Under the pieces are notes generated by a model. That model had not been told where the DNA came from and made no database searches. It saw only the letters and a program-made list of their open reading frames with translations. This document shows positions 1 to 7,116 of a stretch of 64,000 nt of DNA, one piece after another. Each line of letters begins with the position of its first letter. Positions within the stretch are counted from its first letter, which is position 1. Position numbers and translations under genes: made by a program. Origin of the DNA: Pelomonas sp. CA6 (GTDB taxonomy: Bacteria > Pseudomonadota > Gammaproteobacteria > Burkholderiales > Burkholderiaceae_C). Where the stretch lies: the NCBI RefSeq assembly GCF_022549225.1, contig NZ_JAKZFD010000006.1, positions 240,055 to 304,054 of the forward strand. The letters run 5' to 3'.

Positions 1-289
1 GGTCTGCGATGGCGGGCTGAACCACCACCTGTCGGCCTCCGGCAACTTCGGCCAGGTGATCCGCAAGAACTACCCGGTGACCATCGGCAACCGGCTCGAC
101 GCGCCGCGCGAGACGCTCAGCGCCGTGGGCCCGCTGTGCACGCCGCTGGACCTGCTGGCCGAGCGCATGGAGCTGCCGGCCGCGCGCGAGGGCGACCTGC
201 TGGTGGTCTTCCAGTCCGGTGCCTACGGCCCCAGTGCCAGCCCGCAGGCCTTCCTGGGCCATGCGCCGGTGGTGGAGGTGCTGGTGTGA
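1..289 (+). CDS. PLP-dependent decarboxylase, exosortase A-associated type (3' end only)
   Basis: Only the last 95 codons are in the window; the frame starts at base 2 and the 5' part lies off the left edge. The fragment opens with VCDGGLNHHLSASGNFGQ, then KNYPV and a C-terminal beta-barrel segment ending GHAPVVEVLV. This is the C-terminal barrel of fold-type III PLP decarboxylases (LysA/ornithine decarboxylase family), where the Cys-Asp pair acts at the active site. The wording closely matches the subfamily named pyridoxal-dependent decarboxylase, exosortase A system-associated (recalled, not searched). Its stop overlaps the next GTG start by four bases, so it belongs to the operon that follows. 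Substrate unknown. Confidence 0.85.
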   Translation, partial: VCDGGLNHHLSASGNFGQVIRKNYPVTIGNRLDAPRETLSAVGPLCTPLDLLAERMELPAAREGDLLVVFQSGAYGPSASPQAFLGHAPVVEVLV

Positions 290-1275
290 GCCCGCTGGCG
301 CCCGAACTCCCGCTGGCCGGCGCCATGGCGGCGCCGGCACCGCGCGCGCCGCGCTACAGCATCGTCTCCACGATGTACCGATCGGCCGCCTTCCTGCCCG
401 ACTTCCTGCCGCAGTGCGTGCAGGCGCTGCGCGCGATCGGCTGCGAGGACTACGAAATCGTGCTGGTCAACGATGGCTCGCCGGACGATTCGCTGCAGGT
501 CGCGCTGGCGGCGCGCGCGCAGATCCCGCAGCTGGTGGTGGTGGACCTGTCGCGCAACTTCGGCCATCACGCGGCGATGCAGGCCGGGCTGGCCACCGCG
601 CGCGGCGAGCGCGTCTTCCTGATCGACTGCGACCTGGAGGTGCCGCCCTCGGTGCTGGCCGAGCTGGACGCCAAGCTCAGCGAGACCGGCGCGGACATGG
701 TCTACGGCTACCAGGAGGCGCGCAAGGGCGGGCTGTTCGAGAAGTGGACCGGCGGGCTGTTCTACAAAGGCTTCAACCTGCTCAGCGAGACGCGCATCCC
801 CGAGAACGTCGCGACCGAGCGGGTGATGACGCAGCGCTATGTGCAGGCGCTGCTGCGCCTGGGCGACCGCAACCTCTTCCTCGCCGGCATGATGTCCTGG
901 GCCGGCTACACCCAGATCGGTGTCGTGGTGAAGAAGCGCCAGCGCGAGGGGCGCAGCACCTACACGCTGTCGCGCAAGCTCAGCCTGCTGATCAACGCGG
1001 TGGCCTCGTTCTCGGCCCAGCCGCTGATGTGGCTCTTCACCGCGGGGCTCAGCATCACCGGGCTGAGCCTGCTCTACGTGGCCTATCTGGTGCTGCGCAA
1101 GTTCCTCTTCGACGACGCGCTGCTGGGCTTCACCTCCATGATGGCGCTGACCGCGCTGAGCCTGGGCGTGACGACGACCGGCCTGGGGCTGATCGGCATC
1201 TACCTGGGCAAGGTGTTCAGCCAGGTCCAGGGCCGGCCCACCTACATCGTCCGCGACATCCACGGGCGCGGCTGA
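286..1275 (+). CDS. Glycosyltransferase family 2, DPM1/GtrB/ArnC-like
   Basis: This is a 329-aa GT2 protein that should load a sugar from a nucleotide donor onto a polyprenyl phosphate at the inner membrane. The GT-A signature VNDGS lies near residues 61-65 and a metal-binding DCD near 114-116. The C-terminal third has two membrane segments (about 245-270 and 280-310) ending in GRPTYIVRD, the layout of the DPM1/GtrB/ArnC class. The GTG start at 286 overlaps the upstream stop (GTGA). A longer in-frame start at 136 would run inside the decarboxylase and was rejected. GtrA and a GT39 transferase further down the operon could complete a three-part sugar-transfer module. Confidence 0.9.
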   Translation: MSPLAPELPLAGAMAAPAPRAPRYSIVSTMYRSAAFLPDFLPQCVQALRAIGCEDYEIVLVNDGSPDDSLQVALAARAQIPQLVVVDLSRNFGHHAAMQAGLATARGERVFLIDCDLEVPPSVLAELDAKLSETGADMVYGYQEARKGGLFEKWTGGLFYKGFNLLSETRIPENVATERVMTQRYVQALLRLGDRNLFLAGMMSWAGYTQIGVVVKKRQREGRSTYTLSRKLSLLINAVASFSAQPLMWLFTAGLSITGLSLLYVAYLVLRKFLFDDALLGFTSMMALTALSLGVTTTGLGLIGIYLGKVFSQVQGRPTYIVRDIHGRG

Positions 1276-1277
1276 GC

Positions 1278-2030
1278 ATGACCTCGCCCACTCCTCTGGA
1301 TGCGCATGCCCAGGCCTACCAGCCGGGCTTCGCGTACTACGAGGAGAACCTGATCGTGCACCGCGCCTATGGCGAGCAGATCGCCGCGGTGATCCGCGCG
1401 CAGGGCCTGCGCAGCGTGCTGAGCCTGGGCATTGGCCACCAGGCGGTGGCACAGGCCATCCTGCCCACGCTGGGGCCGCAGGGCCTGCGGCGCTACACGC
1501 TGGTGGACGCGGCGCCGGCCATCCTGCAGCGCTTTCGTGACGAGCACCAGCCGCTGCCGCCGGGGCTGGAGCTGGTGGAGGCCTTCTTCGAGCAGTTCAG
1601 CCCGGCCCAGCCCTATGACCTGGTCGAGGCGGGCTTCGTGCTGGAGCATGTGGACGACCCCGAGCTGCTGCTGCGGCGCATCCACGGTTTTCTGCGGCCC
1701 GGCGGGCGGGTCTTCATCGCGGTGCCCAATGCGCGTTCGCTGCACCGCCTGATCGGCCAGGCCGCGGGGCTGCTGGACGACGTCTACGCGCTCAGCGATG
1801 CCGACCGCGCGCTGGGCCACCAGCGCTACTACGACCTGCCGCTGCTGCGCGCCCAGGTCGAGGCGGCCGGCCTGCGCGTCGAGCGCGAGCAGGGGCTGCT
1901 GCTCAAACCCTTCACGACGGGGCAGCTGGCGCGGCTGGGGCTGTCGCCCCAGGTCTGGGCGGCGTTGCAGCAGGTGGCGGACCCGCTGCCGGCGGTCTCC
2001 AACGCCTTCCTGCTGGAGGCCTCGCGTTGA
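1278..2030 (+). CDS. Class I SAM-dependent methyltransferase
   Basis: A 250-aa Rossmann-fold methyltransferase of the Methyltransf_11/23 type. The SAM-binding motif I is VLSLGIGH (about residues 50-57). The acidic strand-2 end is LVDAA. The post-motif stretch EHVDDPELLLRRIHGFLRPGG is shortened here to its key parts: EHVDDP and LRPGG. The family methylates sugars, lipids or small molecules and the target cannot be read from sequence. The ATG follows the GT2 stop by two bases, and its own stop overlaps the next TTG start, so it is translated with the glycan operon. A role in O- or N-methylation of the sugar product is inferred from context only. Confidence 0.85.
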   Translation: MTSPTPLDAHAQAYQPGFAYYEENLIVHRAYGEQIAAVIRAQGLRSVLSLGIGHQAVAQAILPTLGPQGLRRYTLVDAAPAILQRFRDEHQPLPPGLELVEAFFEQFSPAQPYDLVEAGFVLEHVDDPELLLRRIHGFLRPGGRVFIAVPNARSLHRLIGQAAGLLDDVYALSDADRALGHQRYYDLPLLRAQVEAAGLRVEREQGLLLKPFTTGQLARLGLSPQVWAALQQVADPLPAVSNAFLLEASR

Positions 2031-3694
2031 AGGCGCGCAGCCTGCTGCTGCTGTGCGCCGGTGGCTACCAGGGGCTGGCGCTGATCCAGGGCCTGCAGAC
2101 GCTGCCGGGCCTGCGCCTGATCGTCGCCGATGCCTGGGCCGACAACGTCACCCGCCATCTGGCCGATCTCTATGTGGTGGCGCCACCGCTGAGCGAGCGC
2201 GAGGCCTTCGAGGACTTTCTGCTGCGGCTGTGCCGGGAGCAGGGCGTCGAGCTGCTGATGGCGGCCACCGGCCACGAGCTGGAGACGGTGGAGCGGCTGC
2301 GCGGCGAGCTGCGGGCGCTGGGCGTCACGGTGCTGGTCTCGTCCGGACGGGCGCTGCGGCTGGGACGCGACAAGCTGGACTTCTACCGCTGGCTGGCCGA
2401 CGAGGGCCATCCGGCGCTGCCCTTCTACGAGCACCCCGAGGCCGAGGGCGCGCCACCGTGGCTGATCGGCAAGGGGCGCGCCACCTGGGGCGGCCGCGAG
2501 CTGCTGCGCCACCGGCGCGGGCAGGACCGCGTCGAGACGCCCGAGGCCTATGTCTGGCAGCCGCTGCTGCAGGACTTCGAGGAGTTCTCGGTGGACGTCG
2601 CGGTGCGGCCCGACGGCGCCGTCTCGCCGCTGGCGCTGCGCCGCCGGCTGCGCACCGTGGGCGGCTACGCGGTGGTCTGCGAGCCGGGCGCGCCGGCCGA
2701 GGTCGAGGCCGCCGCGCGCGCGGTGGTCCAGGGGCTGGCGGTGGAGGGAGCCTGCGGCCCGCTGAACCTGCAGCTGCTGCGCTGGGAGGGCGGCGTCGCG
2801 GTCACCGACTTCAACCCGCGCGTGGGCACCTCGATGGCGCTGAGCGTCTGCGCCGGGCTGAACCCGCTGGAGTTCCTGCTCGCGCCGCCGCGGCCCGAGG
2901 CACCGCCCGCCCGCCCGGCCGCGCCGCTGTGGCGCAGCACCCAGCTGTTCCGCCAGCAGGCGGTGCCGCGGCTGGCGCTGGACGGGGTGCGCGGCGTGGT
3001 GCTGGACCTGGACGACACGCTGCTGGACCAGAAGGCCTGGATGCTGGACAAGCTGCGCCTGTGCTGGGCCGCGCTGGCGGACCGCCTGCCGCCGCAGCCG
3101 CAGTTCCTTGCCGACGGCTGGGCGCTCATCGAGGAGGGCCAGCGCGCCGACCTGTTCGACCGCCTCTGCGCCCGCCACGGCTGGGACGCGGCGCTGCGCG
3201 ACGCGCTGATCGAGGCCTACCGCGCGGCGCTGCCGGCGCAGGCCGTCCTCTATCCCGAGGTGCTCGGCGTGCTGGAGCAGCTGCGCCGCGCCGGCTACCG
3301 GCTCGCGCTGCTGACCGACAACCCGGCCGCCTCGCAGCGCCAGAAGCTGCGGGTCAGCGGGCTGCCCGCGCTGCTGGACGCCGTGCTGCTGACGGCCGAG
3401 CTGGGCTGCCGCAAGCCGGAGCCGGCCGCCTTCCGCGCCGCCGCCGACGCGCTGGCGCTGCCGCCCGAGGCGCTGGTGATGGTGGGCGACAACCTGCACC
3501 GCGACATCCACGGCGCGCTGTGCGCCGGCTACCGCCATGCCTTCCAGCTGACGCGGCCGGGCGCCTTCTTCAATTTCGACCGGCGGCGCTGGCGCGAGCT
3601 CCATCCGGAGCACGACGCCTGGACCGCGCTGGACGACCTGCGCGGGCTGCATGCCCATCTGCCCGCCGCCACCCCCGACAAGGAGACACGATGA
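2027..3694 (+). CDS. ATP-grasp ligase / HAD phosphatase fusion protein
   Basis: This 555-aa protein joins two enzymes. Residues 1 to about 290 resemble carbamoyl-phosphate-synthase-type ATP-grasp ligases, which join a carboxylate to an amine or other nucleophile through an acyl phosphate; the metal-site region reads DFNPRVGTS. Residues about 320-555 are a HAD hydrolase with motif I DLDDT (nucleophile Asp327, Asp329), LLTDN as motif II, a CRKPEP stretch supplying the lysine, and MVGDN as the acidic motif. The TTG start at 2027 overlaps the methyltransferase stop (TTGA). Substrate unknown. In this operon the ligase could attach an amine or amino acid to a sugar acid and the HAD part could remove a phosphate; that pairing is inference. 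Confidence 0.82.
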   Translation: MKARSLLLLCAGGYQGLALIQGLQTLPGLRLIVADAWADNVTRHLADLYVVAPPLSEREAFEDFLLRLCREQGVELLMAATGHELETVERLRGELRALGVTVLVSSGRALRLGRDKLDFYRWLADEGHPALPFYEHPEAEGAPPWLIGKGRATWGGRELLRHRRGQDRVETPEAYVWQPLLQDFEEFSVDVAVRPDGAVSPLALRRRLRTVGGYAVVCEPGAPAEVEAAARAVVQGLAVEGACGPLNLQLLRWEGGVAVTDFNPRVGTSMALSVCAGLNPLEFLLAPPRPEAPPARPAAPLWRSTQLFRQQAVPRLALDGVRGVVLDLDDTLLDQKAWMLDKLRLCWAALADRLPPQPQFLADGWALIEEGQRADLFDRLCARHGWDAALRDALIEAYRAALPAQAVLYPEVLGVLEQLRRAGYRLALLTDNPAASQRQKLRVSGLPALLDAVLLTAELGCRKPEPAAFRAAADALALPPEALVMVGDNLHRDIHGALCAGYRHAFQLTRPGAFFNFDRRRWRELHPEHDAWTALDDLRGLHAHLPAATPDKETR

Positions 3695-4293
3695 GCGATC
3701 CCCGCTACTACGAGCGCCACGAGCTGGAGGCCATGGGCTTCAAGCACTTGGGGCGGCAGGTGCAGGTCGCGCGCACGGCCCGGCTCTACGTGCCGGAATA
3801 CATCGCGCTGGGCGACTACAGCATCGTCGACGATTTCTGCATCCTCTCCGGCAATGTGTCGCTGGGGCGCAATGTCCACATCGCCCATGGCTGCCGCGTC
3901 ATCGGCGGGCGCGAGGGCATCGGCATGGACGACTTCTCGGGGCTGGCCTTCGGCGTCACCGTGTTCGCGCAGTCCGACGACTACGGCGGCGGCGCGCTGA
4001 CCAACCCCACCGTGCCGATGGAATACCGCAAGATCACCCGCGCCCGCGTCGAACTGGGCCGCCATGTGATCGTCGGCACGCAGTCGGTGGTCTTCCCCGG
4101 CGTGATCATGGGCGAGGGCTCGTCGGTGGGCTCCTGCAGCATGGTGACCAAGTCCACCGAGCCCTGGGGCGTCTATTTCGGCGTGCCGGCGCGGCGCATC
4201 CGCGGCCGCAAGAAAGACATGCTGGAGCTGGAGGCGCGCTATCTGCAGGCCGACGCCCAGGCGCGCGCGGCGCGGACGGACGCGGGCGCATGA
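3691..4293 (+). CDS. Acyltransferase with left-handed beta-helix (WbbJ/LacA-like)
   Basis: A 200-aa hexapeptide-repeat protein. Isoleucine/valine-led hexads run through the middle, for example YIALGDYSIVDD and GRHVIVGTQSVVFPG, followed by MGEGSSVGSCSMV and GVPARRIRGRK, which is the usual C-terminal signature of galactoside/maltose O-acetyltransferases. These enzymes work as trimers and move an acetyl group from acetyl-CoA to a sugar hydroxyl or amine. The ATG overlaps the fusion-protein stop (ATGA) and is preceded by AGGAG at 3681-3685. It may acylate the amino sugar made by the RffA-type enzyme of this operon, but the sugar and position are unknown. Confidence 0.85.
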   Translation: MSDPRYYERHELEAMGFKHLGRQVQVARTARLYVPEYIALGDYSIVDDFCILSGNVSLGRNVHIAHGCRVIGGREGIGMDDFSGLAFGVTVFAQSDDYGGGALTNPTVPMEYRKITRARVELGRHVIVGTQSVVFPGVIMGEGSSVGSCSMVTKSTEPWGVYFGVPARRIRGRKKDMLELEARYLQADAQARAARTDAGA

Positions 4294-4321
4294 GCGCGAT
4301 CCGCCCAACGAGGAGCAGCCG

Positions 4322-5047
4322 GTGACCCGGGTCGTCGTTCTCCAGTCCAATTACATCCCGTGGAAGGGCTACTTCGACCTGATCCGGGATGCCGAGCTGT
4401 TCTGCTTCTACGACGACGTCCAGTTCACCAAGAACGACTGGCGCAACCGCAACCGCATCAAGACCGCCCAGGGCCCGCGCTGGCTCAGCGTGCCGGTGGG
4501 CACGGACCTGAACCGCCTGGTCTGCGAGGTGCGCATGAGCGACGCGCGCTGGCAGGCCTCGCACTGGGACAGTCTGCGCCAGGCCTATGGCAAGCAGCCC
4601 TTCTTCCGCCATTACCGCGATTTCTTCGAGGAGATCTACCGCGGCCGCGTGTGGGAGAGCCTGTCGGAGCTCAACCAGCACCTGATCCGCCGCATCGCCG
4701 GCGAGCTGCTGGGCATCCAGACCCGCTTCGACGACTCGCGCCACTACCGCAGCGAGGGCGTGCGCCTGGAGCGGCTGATGGGGCTGCTGCAGCAGCTGGG
4801 CTGCAGTCACTACATCTCCGGCCCGGCGGCCAAGGACTACATCGACCCGGCGGTCTTCGAGCGCGCCGGCATGCGCCTGAGCTGGAAGGACTACAGCGGC
4901 TATCCGGTCTACGAGCAGCCTCATCCCCCTTTCGAACACGGCGTCAGCATCCTGGACCTGTTGTTCTGCGTCGGGCCGGACGCGCCGCAGTACATCTGGG
5001 GCTGGCGCGAGTCCGCCGCGCCCGCGGCGCCGCAGGAGGCGCCGTGA
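4322..5047 (+). CDS. WbqC family protein
   Basis: A 241-aa protein with the WbqC family start VVLQSNYIPWKGYFDLI and the following DVQFTKNDWRNRN stretch. The family occurs in O-antigen, capsule and glycan loci, and its exact reaction is not something I can state. No signal peptide or membrane segment is visible, so it should be cytoplasmic. The GTG start at 4322 sits six bases after an AGGAG (4311-4315). It is the only gene of the operon separated from its upstream neighbour by a real gap (28 bases). It overlaps the GtrA gene by four bases at its end. Confidence 0.85.
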   Translation: MTRVVVLQSNYIPWKGYFDLIRDAELFCFYDDVQFTKNDWRNRNRIKTAQGPRWLSVPVGTDLNRLVCEVRMSDARWQASHWDSLRQAYGKQPFFRHYRDFFEEIYRGRVWESLSELNQHLIRRIAGELLGIQTRFDDSRHYRSEGVRLERLMGLLQQLGCSHYISGPAAKDYIDPAVFERAGMRLSWKDYSGYPVYEQPHPPFEHGVSILDLLFCVGPDAPQYIWGWRESAAPAAPQEAP

Positions 5048-5454
5048 GCGCGGCCCGCCGGACGCTGCGCCAGCTGCTGCGCTACGGCATCGTGGGCCTG
5101 GCGGCAAATGCGCTGGGCTATCTGCTCTACCTGGTGCTGACGGCGATGGGCCTGGCGCCGGTGCTGGCGATGTCGCTGCTCTATGCGGTGGGCGTGCTGC
5201 AGACCTTTGTCTTCAACAAACGCTGGACCTTCGAGCACGGCGGGCGAGGCGGGCCGGCGTTTAGGCGCTATGTGCTGCTGTACCTGGTGGGCTACGGGCT
5301 CAACCTGGCGCTGATGCGGCTGCTGGTGGGCGGGCTGGGCTGGCCGCACCAGGCGGTGATGCTGGGCCTGGTGCTGGGCATGCCGCTGTTCTTCTTCGTC
5401 GGACAGAAGTTCTGGGTGTTCGCGCCGGCGCCGCGCGGCGGGGAGGCCTTGTGA
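5044..5454 (+). CDS. GtrA-like small membrane protein (putative lipid-linked sugar flippase)
   Basis: A 136-aa integral membrane protein with about four hydrophobic helices and the GtrA-family features LLRYGIVGLAANALGYLLY at the N-terminus, FVFNKRWTF after helix 2 and GQKFWVF at the end. GtrA proteins are thought to move undecaprenyl-phosphate-linked sugars from the cytoplasmic to the periplasmic face. The GTG start overlaps the WbqC stop (GTGA). With the GT2 at 286-1275 and the GT39 at 7113-8678 it forms a plausible synthase-flippase-transferase set. Confidence 0.87.
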   Translation: MSAARRTLRQLLRYGIVGLAANALGYLLYLVLTAMGLAPVLAMSLLYAVGVLQTFVFNKRWTFEHGGRGGPAFRRYVLLYLVGYGLNLALMRLLVGGLGWPHQAVMLGLVLGMPLFFFVGQKFWVFAPAPRGGEAL

Positions 5455-6002
5455 GCCCGATGTCGCCCACGCTGAAGCGCCTGCTGTTCGGCGCCTATGC
5501 CTATGCGGAAAACCTGCTGCGCCTGCTGCTGGAGCTGCTGCCGCCGCTGCTGCGCCACCCGCTCTACCGCCTGCTGCTGGCGCGGCTGGGGCCGGGCAGC
5601 ATGATCGACTACCAGTGCTACTTCCGCTACCCGTGGAAGATCAGCATCGGCGCGGCGACCTCGATCAACCGCGGCTGCGAGTTCTACGGCTCGATGATGG
5701 ATGGCAGCGCGCGCATCCGCGTCGGCGACCATGTCGCGCTGGGGCCGCGCGTGCGCGTGCTCAGCGCCGGGCATGACTACCGCGAGCTGGACCTGCCCGA
5801 CACCTCGGCCAGCGTCGAGATCGGCAACCATGTCTGGGTCGGCGCGGGCAGCACCATCCTGCCGGGCGTGACCATCGGCGAGGGCGCGGTCGTCGCGGCC
5901 GCCAGCGTGGTCACGCGCGACGTCCCCCCCTACACCGTCGTGGCCGGATGCCCGGCCAGGGTCTTGAAGCAAAGGAAACTCCATGGGCACGATCCCCTTT
6001 AA
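5451..6002 (+). CDS. Acyltransferase with left-handed beta-helix (second of the operon)
   Basis: A 183-aa hexapeptide-repeat acyltransferase, clearly different from the one at 3691-4293. It has an N-terminal amphipathic leucine-rich stretch (about residues 18-45). Helical hexads follow, including VSVEIGNHVWVGAGSTILPG-like sequence (key residues: the histidine and the GAGSTILPG loop), and then VVAGCPARVLKQRK. CatB/Vat/NodL-type enzymes of this fold acetylate sugars or drugs; here a sugar target fits the neighbours. GTG at 5451 overlaps the GtrA stop and has GGAGG at 5442-5446; an ATG three codons on (5460) is the alternative start. Its last 20 bases overlap the aminotransferase gene. Confidence 0.83.
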   Translation: MSPMSPTLKRLLFGAYAYAENLLRLLLELLPPLLRHPLYRLLLARLGPGSMIDYQCYFRYPWKISIGAATSINRGCEFYGSMMDGSARIRVGDHVALGPRVRVLSAGHDYRELDLPDTSASVEIGNHVWVGAGSTILPGVTIGEGAVVAAASVVTRDVPPYTVVAGCPARVLKQRKLHGHDPL

Positions 6003-7116
6003 CAAGCCCTACATGACCGGCAAGGAGCTTTGGTACATCGCCCAGGCCCATGCCAAGGGCCACCTGGCCGGCGATGGCGAGTTCACCAAGCGCTGCGCGC
6101 GCTGGCTGGAGGCGCGCACCGGCGCGCGCCGCGCGCTGCTGACCCATTCCTGCACCGGCGCGCTGGAGATGGCCGCGATCCTGGCCGACATCGGCCCAGG
6201 CGACGAGGTCATCCTGCCGTCCTACACCTTCGTGTCCACCGCCAACGCCTTCGTGCTGCGCGGCGCGGTGCCGGTGTTCGTCGACATACGACCCGACACG
6301 CTCAACATCGACGAGCGCAAGATCGAGGCCGCGATCACGCCGCGGACCAAGGCCATCGTGGTCGTGCACTACGCCGGCGTGTCCTGCGAGATGAACGAGA
6401 TCATGGACATCGCGCAGCGCCACAACCTGCTGGTCATCGAGGATGCCGCGCAGGCCCTGATGTCCAGCTACAACGGGCGTCCGCTGGGCAGCGTGGGCCA
6501 CATGGCGGCGCTGTCTTTCCATGAGACCAAGAACATCATCTCGGGCGAGGGCGGGGCGCTGCTGATCAACGACGCGCGCTTCATCGAGCGTGCTGAGATC
6601 ATCCGCGAGAAGGGCACCAACCGCAGCAAGTTCTTCCGCGGCCAGGTCGACAAATACACCTGGACCGACCTCGGCTCGTCCTACCTGCCCAGCGAGCTGA
6701 TCTCGGCCTTCCTGCTCGCGCAGACCGAGGAGGCCGACAGCATCACGCAGCGCCGGCTCGCGCTGTGGGACACCTACCACCGCTTCCTGGAACAGGCGGA
6801 GCGCGACGGCCTGCTGCGCCGCCCCGTCGTGCCGCAGGACTGCGCCCACAACGCCCACATGTACTACGTGCTGCTGCGCGACCTGGAGCACCGCACCCGC
6901 TTCATCGCCGAGATGCGCGAGCGTGGCATCGGCTGCGTCTTCCACTACGTGCCGCTGCACAGCGCGCCCTATGGCGAGCGCGTGGGGCGCAGCGTGGGCG
7001 ACATGTCGGTGACCGACACGCACAGCGAGCGCCTGGTGCGCCTGCCCATGTGGCTGGGGCTGGAGGAGCACCAGGCCGGCGTGATCCAGCAGATGCTGGA
7101 CGTGCTGCGCCGATGA
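5983..7116 (+). CDS. rffA: dTDP-4-amino-4,6-dideoxygalactose transaminase (RffA/WecE type)
   Basis: A 377-aa PLP aminotransferase of the DegT/DnrJ/EryC1 family. It follows E. coli WecE almost line by line: IPFNKP at the start, GDEVILPSYTFVSTANAFVLRGA in the middle (key part PSYTFVSTANAF), HYAGVSCEM, the PLP lysine Lys183 in SFHETKN, and EKGTNRS-FFRGQVDKYTW. WecE converts a dTDP-4-keto-6-deoxyhexose and glutamate into the 4-amino sugar. The ATG at 5983 has AAAGGA upstream and lies 20 bases inside the acyltransferase gene. No rmlA/rmlB for the dTDP-sugar precursor is in the window, so the precursor must come from elsewhere. Confidence 0.9.
   Translation: MGTIPFNKPYMTGKELWYIAQAHAKGHLAGDGEFTKRCARWLEARTGARRALLTHSCTGALEMAAILADIGPGDEVILPSYTFVSTANAFVLRGAVPVFVDIRPDTLNIDERKIEAAITPRTKAIVVVHYAGVSCEMNEIMDIAQRHNLLVIEDAAQALMSSYNGRPLGSVGHMAALSFHETKNIISGEGGALLINDARFIERAEIIREKGTNRSKFFRGQVDKYTWTDLGSSYLPSELISAFLLAQTEEADSITQRRLALWDTYHRFLEQAERDGLLRRPVVPQDCAHNAHMYYVLLRDLEHRTRFIAEMRERGIGCVFHYVPLHSAPYGERVGRSVGDMSVTDTHSERLVRLPMWLGLEEHQAGVIQQMLDVLRR

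Noticed and set aside
1829..3658. Open frame of 609 codons antisense to the ATP-grasp/HAD gene
   Set aside because: Composition is Gln/Arg/Ala-rich with no motifs, and the plus-strand gene is well supported.
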